NCBI RefSeq assembly: GCF_009184905.1
Contig: NZ_WESC01000017.1
Location: 1-64,000, forward strand
Direction: 5' to 3'
Length of the DNA: 64,000 bases
Source of the DNA: Parvibaculum sedimenti
GTDB lineage: Bacteria; Pseudomonadota; Alphaproteobacteria; Parvibaculales; Parvibaculaceae
The notes beneath the pieces are model-generated. The model had not been told where the DNA came from, searched no databases, and worked only from the letters and a program-made list of their open reading frames with translations. This document shows positions 53,627 to 64,000 of this stretch, piece by piece; within the stretch, counting starts at the first letter, position 1, and each line of letters begins with the position of its first letter. A program made the translations under genes and the position numbers.

Positions 53627-53923
53627 TCAGGCCTGCGCGGCGGCGGCCTTCGCCTTCTCGATGTCGCGCTTCAGCTTCAGGGCGCGGGTCGAGAGGTCGG
53701 TCGGACGGGCCTTCAGCAGGAACGTGTCGAGACCGCCATTGTGCTCCACCGAGCGCAGCGCATGCGCCGAGATGCGCAGCGAGTACTGACGGCCCAGCGT
53801 GTCGCTGATGAGCGAAACATTGCAGAGATTCGGGAGGAACCGGCGCCGCGTCTTGCGGTTCGCGTGGCTCACATTGTTGCCAGACATCACGGCCTTGCCG
53901 GTGAGTTCGCAAACGCGCGACAT
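53627..53923 (-). CDS. rpmB: 50S ribosomal protein L28
   Basis: This protein has 98 residues with the L28 pattern [33 protein letters not shown]. It is a basic protein close to the exit side of the large subunit. No CxxC zinc pair beyond Cys5 is visible, so it is the zinc-free form. AAGGAA precedes the ATG. It is the only ribosomal protein gene here, as usual for rpmB in alphaproteobacteria, where it lies near DUF3108 genes. Confidence 0.97.
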   Translation of the reverse strand: MSRVCELTGKAVMSGNNVSHANRKTRRRFLPNLCNVSLISDTLGRQYSLRISAHALRSVEHNGGLDTFLLKARPTDLSTRALKLKRDIEKAKAAAAQA

Positions 53924-54142
53924 TGGACCATTCCTTGCGGTTCAGAGAGAGAACGGCCCGTAGCGAGTTTCGCCGGCCAGACCCGATCCCTCAGGGTTTA
54001 ACGAATTTCGTGCGATGCCGCGAAGAACGCGCAACCGCAGGCGGGCACGTATAAAAGGCCCGCCCGGACCCGTCAAGGGGTGGCCTGCCCGAAAGCCCCC
54101 AAAGGTCCTGAAAAGGCCCCTGAAAGCTCAAGAATCTGCCAT

Positions 54143-55141
54143 TCAGGCCGATTCGGGGCCGAGAACCAGCCTCAGCAGCCGCCTCGCCGCCGTCGTCGGC
54201 GTGGTCAGGCCCGATTCCACCTCGGCCTCGAGCAGCGGGATGAGATGGGCGGCTTCCTCATTGGCCTTGAGAGCCGCAAAGAGCCCCTCGCGGATCTCCG
54301 TCCACATCCAAGCCCGCGCCTGGAGAGCCCGGACCCGCTCGATCTCGCCGCCAGCCTCCAGCGCCGCCTTGTGCGCCTCGACGGCCGCCCAGACCTCCTC
54401 CAGCCCTTCGCCCTTGAGCGCGGAGGCGAGCTTCACATCCGGCGTCCAATAGGGGTTCTTCGGACGCATGAGATGCAGGGCGCCCCTGTATTCCATCGCC
54501 GCGCGCTTGGCCGCCGGAATGAGGTCGCCATCGGCCTTGTTGACCACGATGAGGTCGGCAAGCTCCATGATGCCGCGCTTGATGCCCTGCAGCTCGTCGC
54601 CACCGCCGGGCGAGAGCAGCAGCACAAACATGTCCACCATATCGGCGACCGACGTTTCCGACTGGCCGACGCCCACCGTCTCGATCAGCACCACATCGAA
54701 GCCTGCCGCCTCGACGAGCAGCATGGCTTCGCGCGTGCGCCGCGCCACGCCGCCCAGTGTGCGGCCGGCCGGCGAAGGACGGATAAAGGCATTAGGGTCG
54801 CGGGCGAGCTGTTCCATCCGCGTCTTGTCGCCAAGAATAGAGCCCCCGCTGCGGGCCGAGGACGGGTCGATGGCAAGCACGGCAACCTTATGGCCGCGCG
54901 CAGTGAGGAAGGTTCCGAAAGCCTCGGTGAAAGTCGACTTGCCGACGCCCGGCGCGCCCGACAGGCCGACGCGGATCGCCTTGCCGGTATCGGGCAGAAG
55001 CTCGGCCAACAGGGCCTGGGCTTGCGCCTGATGATCGGCGCGAGAGGATTCGACCAGCGTGATGCCACGGGCAAGCGCCGTTCGCTCACCCTTGCGGATG
55101 CGATCGGCAAGCTCAACCGGATCGGCTTCTTTTCTCTTCAT
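54143..55141 (-). CDS. meaB: Methylmalonyl-CoA mutase-associated GTPase MeaB
   Basis: This G3E-family GTPase protects and reloads B12 in methylmalonyl-CoA mutase. It has 332 residues: P-loop [14 protein letters not shown] (near 62), the switch motif [34 protein letters not shown] and the NKADGD base-recognition motif. The mutase gene lies 1.2 kb away on the same strand, separated by the oppositely oriented DUF3108 gene. ATG 55141 matches the family start; the frame is open to 55231. Confidence 0.95.
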   Translation of the reverse strand: MKRKEADPVELADRIRKGERTALARGITLVESSRADHQAQAQALLAELLPDTGKAIRVGLSGAPGVGKSTFTEAFGTFLTARGHKVAVLAIDPSSARSGGSILGDKTRMEQLARDPNAFIRPSPAGRTLGGVARRTREAMLLVEAAGFDVVLIETVGVGQSETSVADMVDMFVLLLSPGGGDELQGIKRGIMELADLIVVNKADGDLIPAAKRAAMEYRGALHLMRPKNPYWTPDVKLASALKGEGLEEVWAAVEAHKAALEAGGEIERVRALQARAWMWTEIREGLFAALKANEEAAHLIPLLEAEVESGLTTPTTAARRLLRLVLGPESA

Positions 55142-55299
55142 CGGCAGCGTTCTTCCCGTCTCCGCGATCAGCGGCCCTCCCAAGCTGCATACTCGGCCCG
55201 ACGCCCCTTTGGGAAGACACCTGAGCCTCAATCCTGCCGAAAAATGCCTATATTGTCGAAAACACCCCGCTTTTTAGGGACTGGCCCCGGGATGCTGAG

Positions 55300-56175
55300 A
55301 TGAAAAAATTCGGCAGATGGACCGCAATCGCCGCCTTGGCGCTCCCATTGGGGCTCGCAGGCTTCGCCGGCAATCTGGCAGCTTCGCCCTCCATGGATGA
55401 GCCCGGGCCCGCCAGCGACATCGAGGCTCAGTTCACGATCTATCTGGGCGGCTTTCTCTTCGCGACAGGAAACGTCGAGGCGCGGCTCGACGGCGATCAG
55501 TACCGGCTGAATGCGCTCCTTTCGACGGCTGGGCTTCCCCGAGCCTTTTACGAGGCCGAATTCAAGCTCGCCAGCGAAGGAGAGCTGGCCGCCCCCGAGG
55601 TGCGCCCACATAGCTACCGGTCCGACAGCTGGGATACGCACAGCGCGCGCAAGGTGATGCTCGCCTATGACGGCGACCGTATGCCCCATCTGACGGCAAC
55701 GCCGCCCTATGAGCCGGGCGACCTCGCCGACGTGATGCCCTATCAGCAGCGCGCCACACAGGACCCGGTAAGCGCCCTCCTCGTGCCGGTCGTTGCGAAC
55801 GCCAATCCCTGCGAGCGTTCCATTCCCGTCTTCGATGGCCGCAGGCGCTACGACCTCAAGCTCACTTACGCCAAAGAGGTCACGATGACGCCGCGCGGCC
55901 TCGGCAAGCCGTTAAAGGCGATCGCCTGCAATATCCGTTATGTGCCGGTGGCACCGATCGAGCGGCGGAAATTCACCGAAATGCTGAGCAAGAATGACGG
56001 CATGACGGTGTGGCTCGCGCCTTTCGACGGCGGCCGCGTCTATATGCCGGTCAGGCTACAGCTCCGCACGCCCCTTGGCGGCGCGGTTATGGAACTTGCA
56101 AATGTCAGCGAACGGATCGCCGCGCGACCTGCCGAGGAAGTGTCTTCATACAGACTCCCCCTGCCCCGGCCGTAA
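55300..56175 (+). CDS. DUF3108 exported protein
   Basis: This protein of 291 residues has a signal peptide (ALPLGLAGFAGNLAASP) and a mature part with alternating beta-strands (AQFTIYLGGFLFATGNVEARL). DUF3108 proteins are periplasmic with an LptA/VioE-like beta sheet; their function is not established. Cys in NANPCER and ACNIRYV could form a disulfide. It lies between meaB and the mutase gene in opposite orientation. Confidence 0.87.
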   Translation: MKKFGRWTAIAALALPLGLAGFAGNLAASPSMDEPGPASDIEAQFTIYLGGFLFATGNVEARLDGDQYRLNALLSTAGLPRAFYEAEFKLASEGELAAPEVRPHSYRSDSWDTHSARKVMLAYDGDRMPHLTATPPYEPGDLADVMPYQQRATQDPVSALLVPVVANANPCERSIPVFDGRRRYDLKLTYAKEVTMTPRGLGKPLKAIACNIRYVPVAPIERRKFTEMLSKNDGMTVWLAPFDGGRVYMPVRLQLRTPLGGAVMELANVSERIAARPAEEVSSYRLPLPRP

Positions 56176-56250
56176 CTCTGCACCCGTGCTTCGTCGAGAA
56201 GCGACCTGAGGCGCGCACAACCGGCGAAGCGACTGGCGGGCTCTTATGAT

Positions 56251-56283
56251 GTATGGCCCGCCTGATTTTCAGACGGGCCATAC
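56251..56283. terminator. Inverted repeat between DUF3108 and mutase genes
   Basis: A 15-bp arm pair GTATGGCCCGCCTGA/TCAGACGGGCCATAC has one mismatch and a short loop between two convergent genes. No strong T-tract follows on either strand, so termination is inferred from position and stem strength. Confidence 0.65.
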
Positions 56284-56313
56284 ATCGATCTCTTTTCGAC
56301 CAATGCCAGAGCG

Positions 56314-58470
56314 TCAGGCCGACTGCTTCGCCTGTTCGCGGATCAGTGCGAGAATCTCGGAGGCGGCCGCGGGAATATTCGTACCCGGACCGAAAATTGC
56401 GGAAGCGCCCGCCTTCTTCAGGAACTCATAGTCCTGCTGCGGAATCACACCGCCGACGACGACGAGAATATGGCCTGCGCCTTCCTTGCGCAGCGCGTCG
56501 ACGAGTGCGGGCACCAGCGTCTTGTGGCCCGCCGCCTGACTCGAAATGCCGACGACATGAACGTCGTTCTCGATGGCGTCGCGCGCGGCTTCCTCCGGCG
56601 TCTGGAAGAGCGGCCCGACATCGACATCGAAGCCCAGGTCAGCAAACGCCGTCGCGATCACCTTGGCGCCGCGGTCATGGCCGTCCTGACCCATCTTCAC
56701 GACCAGCATGCGGGGACGACGGCCTTCTTCTTCCGCAAAGGCTTCGATTTCCTTCGTGATGCGCATGAAGCCCTCGTCTCCCTCATAAGCCTGACCATAG
56801 ACGCCCGAGATCGACTTGATCTCGGCGCGGTGCCGGCCGAAGACCTTTTCCATTGCGTCGGAGATTTCACCGACCGTCGCGCGGGCGCGGGCCGCATCGA
56901 CGGCAAGTGCGAGGAGATTGGCGTTGCCCCTGGCGCCTTCGGTCAGCGCGTCGAGCGCGGCCTGGCACTTCGCCTCGTCGCGGGACGCACGGATATTCTT
57001 CAGACGCGCGATCTGCGCATCGCGAACTTCCGCATTGTCGATATCGCGGATTTCAATCGGGTCTTCCTTCGCCGGCTTGTACTTGTTGACGCCGACAATG
57101 ACTTCCTCGGCGCGGTCGATGCGCGCCTGCTTGCGGGCCGCCGCTTCCTCGATCTTGAGCTTCGGCATGCCTGTGCCGACCGCCTTGGTCATGCCGCCGA
57201 GTTCTTCGACTTCCTCGATGAGCTTCCAGGCTTCGCTCGCCAGCGCATGGGTCAGGCTCTCGATGTAGTAGGAGCCGCCCAGCGGGTCGATGACATTGGT
57301 GATACCCGTCTCATGCTGAATGACGAGCTGCGTGTTGCGCGCGATGCGGGCCGAAAAATCTGTCGGCAGCGCAATCGCCTCGTCGAGCGCATTGGTGTGC
57401 AGCGACTGCGTGCCGCCGAGCACCGCGGCCAGCGCCTCGATGGTCGTGCGGATGACGTTGTTGTAGGGGTCCTGCTCGGTGAGCGAGACACCAGACGTCT
57501 GGCAATGCGTGCGCAGCATCAGCGACTTCGGGTCCTTCGCGCCGAACTCCGACATGATGCGCGACCAGAGCAAGCGCGCGGCACGGAGCTTCGCCACTTC
57601 CATGAAGAAGTTCATGCCGATGGCAAAGAAGAAGGACAGACGAGGCGCGAACTCGTCGACGTCGAGACCGGCCTTCAGTGCGGCGCGCACATATTCGCGG
57701 CCGTCGGCCAGCGTGAAGGCAAGTTCCTGAAGCTGCGTCGCGCCGGCTTCCTGCATGTGATAGCCGGAAATCGAGATCGTGTTGAACTTCGGCATGTGCT
57801 TCGAGCAATAGCCGATAATGTCCGCGATGATCCGCATCGAAGGCTCGGGCGGATAGATATAGGTGTTGCGGACCATGAACTCCTTGAGAATGTCGTTCTG
57901 GATCGTGCCCGCGAGCTTGTCCTGGGAAACGCCCTGCTCCTCGGCAGCAACGATGTAATTGGCGAGGATCGGGATCACCGCGCCGTTCATCGTCATCGAG
58001 ACAGACATTTCGTCGAGCGGAATCTGGTCGAAAAGGATCTTCATGTCCTCGATCGAGTCGATCGCGACGCCCGCCTTGCCGACATCGCCGACGACGCGCG
58101 GATGGTCGCTGTCATAACCGCGATGGGTCGCGAGGTCGAAAGCGACCGAAAGGCCCTTCTGACCGGCGGCGAGGTTGCGGCGATAAAAGGCGTTGGACTC
58201 TTCCGCCGTCGAAAAGCCTGCATACTGGCGGATGGTCCAGGGACGGCCCGCATACATGGTCGACTGCGGCCCGCGCGTGAAGGGCGCGAAGCCCGGCAGC
58301 GTATTCGCGTCATAGCCCTCTGCGGCGAGGCGCTCGAGGTCCTCGGCTGTATAGAGCGGCTTCACGTCGATGCCTTCCGGCGTGTGCCAGGTCAGCGAGG
58401 CAAGCCCCGCGCCCTTCAGCTGCTTTTCGACCGATGCTTCCCAATCCTTGACGGTCTTCTTGCCGGACAT
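56314..58470 (-). CDS. scpA: Methylmalonyl-CoA mutase (single-chain)
   Basis: This B12 enzyme interconverts methylmalonyl-CoA and succinyl-CoA. It has 718 residues, the length of the catalytic large subunit. The N-terminal TIM barrel has [20 protein letters not shown] and [18 protein letters not shown]. The C-terminal B12 domain has the DxHxxG cobalt motif in [13 protein letters not shown]. The MTMNGA and RQYAGF signatures mark a methylmalonyl-CoA and not an isobutyryl- or ethylmalonyl-CoA mutase, as far as I can judge. No small subunit is nearby, so it is probably a homodimer. ATG 58470 is used; a GTG lies three codons upstream. Confidence 0.94.
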   Translation of the reverse strand: MSGKKTVKDWEASVEKQLKGAGLASLTWHTPEGIDVKPLYTAEDLERLAAEGYDANTLPGFAPFTRGPQSTMYAGRPWTIRQYAGFSTAEESNAFYRRNLAAGQKGLSVAFDLATHRGYDSDHPRVVGDVGKAGVAIDSIEDMKILFDQIPLDEMSVSMTMNGAVIPILANYIVAAEEQGVSQDKLAGTIQNDILKEFMVRNTYIYPPEPSMRIIADIIGYCSKHMPKFNTISISGYHMQEAGATQLQELAFTLADGREYVRAALKAGLDVDEFAPRLSFFFAIGMNFFMEVAKLRAARLLWSRIMSEFGAKDPKSLMLRTHCQTSGVSLTEQDPYNNVIRTTIEALAAVLGGTQSLHTNALDEAIALPTDFSARIARNTQLVIQHETGITNVIDPLGGSYYIESLTHALASEAWKLIEEVEELGGMTKAVGTGMPKLKIEEAAARKQARIDRAEEVIVGVNKYKPAKEDPIEIRDIDNAEVRDAQIARLKNIRASRDEAKCQAALDALTEGARGNANLLALAVDAARARATVGEISDAMEKVFGRHRAEIKSISGVYGQAYEGDEGFMRITKEIEAFAEEEGRRPRMLVVKMGQDGHDRGAKVIATAFADLGFDVDVGPLFQTPEEAARDAIENDVHVVGISSQAAGHKTLVPALVDALRKEGAGHILVVVGGVIPQQDYEFLKKAGASAIFGPGTNIPAAASEILALIREQAKQSA

Positions 58471-58769
58471 CGTCTTCACTCTCTTCAGAATTTCGCTGTT
58501 GCCACTCTAACATGGGGGTCCTGCCCCCTAAAGGCGGGCGGAGTATCGGAGAAGCGGTGGCGGGGGTCAAACCCGGAACGGGTGGCGGGCCCAAAGCCCA
58601 GACACCGCTACGTCAGCCTTGCCCGAACTTCACTTGCGGCTTGGCCCCTTTCGCGGGCACCATGGCGCTGCCCCTGCGGCCATCGACGGAGACGAGGGGC
58701 CAACCCCGTTGGTGCAAACATCAGAAAATCAGGCCCGGCGCGCATTTGCCGCCACCGGAAGGGAAGCCC

Positions 58770-59477
58770 ATGAAGTTCGTTCGACCCGCGTTCAGGACCC
58801 TAACCCTGGCATCCATCTGCCTCGGCGCTCTGGCGCTCGCCGCCTGCAGCAACGCCACGGGAGGGGCGCTCCGGCGGGATACCAATGGCAATCTGGTCCC
58901 GACGCTCGAGGAGCGCGACCCGGCGGGCACGCTTTACGCCAACACCCTCGCGAAGGCCGATGGCGGCGACTGTTCGTCCGAAACGCTGAACACGCTCACC
59001 TGCTTCGCCTATCGCGGCCATGGCTATGAGGGCGCACAGACCTCGCTCGGCCAATGCCTCCTGCGCGAAAAGAAAGACGAGGTGGGCCTCCTGTGGCTGA
59101 AGCGCGCGGCCGATGCCGGCTGGCCCGACGCGCAGAAGGCGCTCGCCCATATCTATCTTGAGGGCAAGATCGCCAAACAGGACAATGTTGAAGCTGCGGC
59201 CTGGAACACGCTCTATGTCCGCAACCCCTCGCTTCTCTCGCTCGGCGTTCGCCCCGAAGGCAACATCACAGAGGAGCTGCGCGCCCTGCTGACCGCAGAT
59301 GAGCGCTCCGCTGCCGACCGGCGCGTCAGCGCGTGGGCCCCGAGCTACTGGCAGCCCAGCGACAAGCTCTCCGCGGAAACGGCCGCCACCTGCCGCGTAC
59401 GGATGAAGTCGAAGGGCCCGGACATGGACGCCGTCAACTCACTGCTCAAGTCCAATAACGCGGGCGACGGCTACTAA
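58770..59477 (+). CDS. Sel1-like repeat lipoprotein
   Basis: This protein of 235 residues has a lipoprotein signal ending at the lipobox LAAC (near residue 21). A cysteine-containing segment (DCSSETLNTLTCFAYRGHGYEG) and one or two Sel1-type helical repeats follow (GLLWLKRAADAGWPDAQKALAHIYLEG). Such repeats mediate protein contacts; the partner is unknown. GGAAGGGAAG precedes ATG 58770; the frame is open to 58512 but without sensible sequence. Confidence 0.82.
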   Translation: MKFVRPAFRTLTLASICLGALALAACSNATGGALRRDTNGNLVPTLEERDPAGTLYANTLAKADGGDCSSETLNTLTCFAYRGHGYEGAQTSLGQCLLREKKDEVGLLWLKRAADAGWPDAQKALAHIYLEGKIAKQDNVEAAAWNTLYVRNPSLLSLGVRPEGNITEELRALLTADERSAADRRVSAWAPSYWQPSDKLSAETAATCRVRMKSKGPDMDAVNSLLKSNNAGDGY

Positions 59478-59494
59478 ACTTCCCCGAAAGAAAA

Positions 59495-59522
59495 AGAGCG
59501 GCGGTCATCTCACCGCCGCTCT
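59495..59522. terminator. Bidirectional terminator
   Basis: An 11-bp perfect stem AGAGCGGCGGT/ACCGCCGCTCT (59495-59505 with 59512-59522) is preceded by A5 and followed by CATTTTG, so it can serve both the lipoprotein gene and the convergent acyl-CoA dehydrogenase gene. Confidence 0.9.
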
Positions 59523-59546
59523 CATTTTGTCCAAAGGGCTCGAGCC

Positions 59547-60842
59547 TTATTCGGCAGCCTTCTTCTGCGCGCCCTTGCCGCCGATCATGCCGAAAAGATG
59601 ACCGCCCACCTTGCGCATCTGGATCTGCTCGGAGCCTTCCGTGATGCGGTAGCGGCGATGGTGGCGGTAGATGTGCTCGAAAGGCATATGGCGCGAATAG
59701 CCCATGCCGCCGTGAACCTGCATGGCGAAGTCCGCCGCCTCGCAGACGAGACGGTTCGCGCGGTAATTGCACATCGAAACCTTGTCGGAGAGATATTTCG
59801 CGACGTCGGGCTTCGGCATCTGATCCATCTGCCAGGCAGTCTTGAGGATCAGGGTGCGGATCATTTCGGCTTCGGTGTGGAATTCGACCAGCGGGAACTG
59901 GATTGCCTGATTGACCGAGAGAGGCTTGCCGAAAGGCTTGCGCTGTCTGGCATATTTCACGCTCTCGTTGATGCAGAACTGCGCCGCGCCGACGGAGGAC
60001 GCCGCCTGGCGAATGCGGTTCTCATGCACGAAATGCTGCGCAAGTTCGAGCCCGCGCTCAATATCGCCGAGGTAGTCGCCATCCGGCACCCAGACATTCT
60101 TGAATGCAACGCGCGGGTGGTCGGTCGGCATGTTGAAGGTCCAGAGATATTCCTCGATCTCCACACCCGGCGCATCCATCGGCACAATGAAGCAGGTGAT
60201 GCCCAGCGCATCGCCATCCTTGCCGCTGGTACGCGCGAACACAAAGTCATGCGTGGCGACATGAACGCCCGTGTTCCACATCTTGCGGCCATTGATGAGC
60301 CAGCCATCCTTGCCGTCACGCTTTTCCGGACGCGCAACCGTCTCCATCCATGTCGCATCCGATCCATGATCGGGTTCGGTCAGGCCGAAGGCAACGCGGA
60401 TCGACCCATCGAGCGAGCCGGGAATGAACGTCTTCTTCTGCACTTCGGTGCCGAAATCGCGGAACATCAGCACTGTCGGGAAGTTGCCAACGATCGAGCT
60501 CTCATTCTGCAGATCGTTGTGAAGGCCGAGGCCTTTGGCCGCAAGATGTTCGCGGATCACAGCCATGCCGAGATTGGTGCCATCCTGGCCGCCATATTCC
60601 TTCGGCAGCGCATAGCGCAGATGGCCCGCCTTGTCGGCGAGTTTACGCATCCTGCCGAGCAGTTCCTCCCACTCATGGCGCGGAAGGCCCTGATTGTCCC
60701 AGTCGGTCCGGGCATGCTCGCGGCGGTGGTCGAAAAACCGCTCATTGTCGTCCCGCGCCTGAAGCGGTTTGATTTCCTTTTCGATGAAATCGTCGAGTAC
60801 CGCGAGATAGTCGGTAATCTCCCTGGGGATCGTGAAATCCAT
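59547..60842 (-). CDS. Acyl-CoA dehydrogenase family protein
   Basis: This FAD enzyme has 431 residues and oxidises an acyl-CoA at the alpha-beta bond. It has the N-terminal helical domain, the FAD/substrate motif VAFGLTEPDHGSDATWMET, and the C-terminal RITEGSEQIQMRKV signature with HGGMGYSR. It is longer than short-chain members by an N-terminal stretch (FFDHRREHARTDWDNQGLP) seen in ACAD10/11-like and other distinct branches. The exact chain length or branched substrate is not predictable. GGGAGG precedes the ATG. Confidence 0.92.
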   Translation of the reverse strand: MDFTIPREITDYLAVLDDFIEKEIKPLQARDDNERFFDHRREHARTDWDNQGLPRHEWEELLGRMRKLADKAGHLRYALPKEYGGQDGTNLGMAVIREHLAAKGLGLHNDLQNESSIVGNFPTVLMFRDFGTEVQKKTFIPGSLDGSIRVAFGLTEPDHGSDATWMETVARPEKRDGKDGWLINGRKMWNTGVHVATHDFVFARTSGKDGDALGITCFIVPMDAPGVEIEEYLWTFNMPTDHPRVAFKNVWVPDGDYLGDIERGLELAQHFVHENRIRQAASSVGAAQFCINESVKYARQRKPFGKPLSVNQAIQFPLVEFHTEAEMIRTLILKTAWQMDQMPKPDVAKYLSDKVSMCNYRANRLVCEAADFAMQVHGGMGYSRHMPFEHIYRHHRRYRITEGSEQIQMRKVGGHLFGMIGGKGAQKKAAE

Positions 60843-61148
60843 GCTTGGTCCTCCCGTTATTGGTTCTTTTCTGGAATAGGAATGGCCCCACTATAGACTG
60901 CGGCTTTGCGGACGAAAGTCCGCCGACACTTGCCCCTACGTTAACGCTTCGTCCGCTTAACCTCTTGTCCGACCACAAGATTTAGCCGTGAACGAAGCCG
61001 GAAAACGAAGCGGTCATCGATTCGGACATGCTTCGTTCGCGCAATATTCCGGAACATCGGGTAATAAGTCTTAACGCCCCTGCCTGACGCGGAAGGCTTG
61101 CGCGAGGAGGCCCTTGCGTCGATTGTTCCGGCGGAGCATGTAGCTGAA
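60843..61148. other. Divergent intergenic region, no gene seen
   Basis: About 305 bp lie between divergent genes. The helicase frame is open back to 61068 without an ATG. I could not fix a promoter with confidence on either strand. Confidence 0.5.

Positions 61149-64000
<2,852 letters not shown>

Noticed and set aside
56470-58773. A 767-codon open frame opposite methylmalonyl-CoA mutase
   Set aside because: It is an antisense shadow in GC-rich DNA, rich in Arg/Asp/Val runs, with no recognisable motif.

Overview
The window reads as ordinary chromosome of a GC-rich alphaproteobacterium. The basis is the rRNA operon with an Ile-Ala tRNA spacer and a distal initiator tRNA, plus family and order signatures such as DUF4167-clpB, prfA-prmC, ptsP-lysC, grxC-nitrilase-DUF1178, argJ-parvulin opposite secA, aroK-aroB-CorC-BolA, cobS-cobT and a Suv3-like helicase. 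A Hyphomicrobiales (Rhizobiales) lineage close to Parvibaculum is my best guess. That is an inference from gene content and not a computed placement. I see no prophage, transposon, CRISPR array or integrated element.

Layout. 100-6010 (minus): rrn promoter, leader with boxA, 16S, tRNA-Ile, tRNA-Ala, 23S, 5S, tRNA-fMet and terminator. 6.4-12.9 kb: an M23 envelope peptidase, ClpB, a MOSC protein, DUF4167 and a structured untranslated leader. 12.9-22.2 kb: release factor and its methylase, IspG, a RodZ-like protein, EI-Ntr, aspartokinase and UbiG. 22.3-30.6 kb: a cytochrome c/aldonolactone oxidase pair, then a run of small housekeeping genes and an unlisted orphan Flp pilin. 31-33.7 kb: SecA. 33.7-41 kb is the most accessory-looking part: an orphan P-loop protein, a Spinster-type MFS carrier, two tandem epoxide hydrolases, AccA, and a membrane gene running into the C-terminal remnant of an ECF41-type sigma factor. 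41-48.5 kb: XerD, a large exported protein with a 47-residue partner, AroK/AroB, CorC, BolA and a J-domain protein. 48.6-64 kb: CobS/CobT, an esterase-like protein, a VUT-like membrane protein, L28, MeaB, DUF3108, methylmalonyl-CoA mutase, a lipoprotein, an acyl-CoA dehydrogenase and the helicase, which is cut by the window end.

How the genes work together. CobS/CobT (cobalt insertion into B12), MeaB (mutase chaperone) and the B12-dependent mutase form a functional set for propionyl/methylmalonyl-CoA use, with the acyl-CoA dehydrogenase nearby. AroK/AroB serve chorismate synthesis. SecA, the parvulin, the M23 peptidase and the RodZ-like protein serve the envelope.

I did not find a complete new defence or metabolic system. 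The best leads are the structured leader upstream of DUF4167, the ECF41 remnant, the VUT-like protein with its acidic signature residues replaced, the histone-H1-like tail on ArgJ, the orphan P-loop protein and the orphan pilin. Most starts were moved downstream from the longest open frame using Shine-Dalgarno spacing and family N-termini. Where neither helped, the entry says so.
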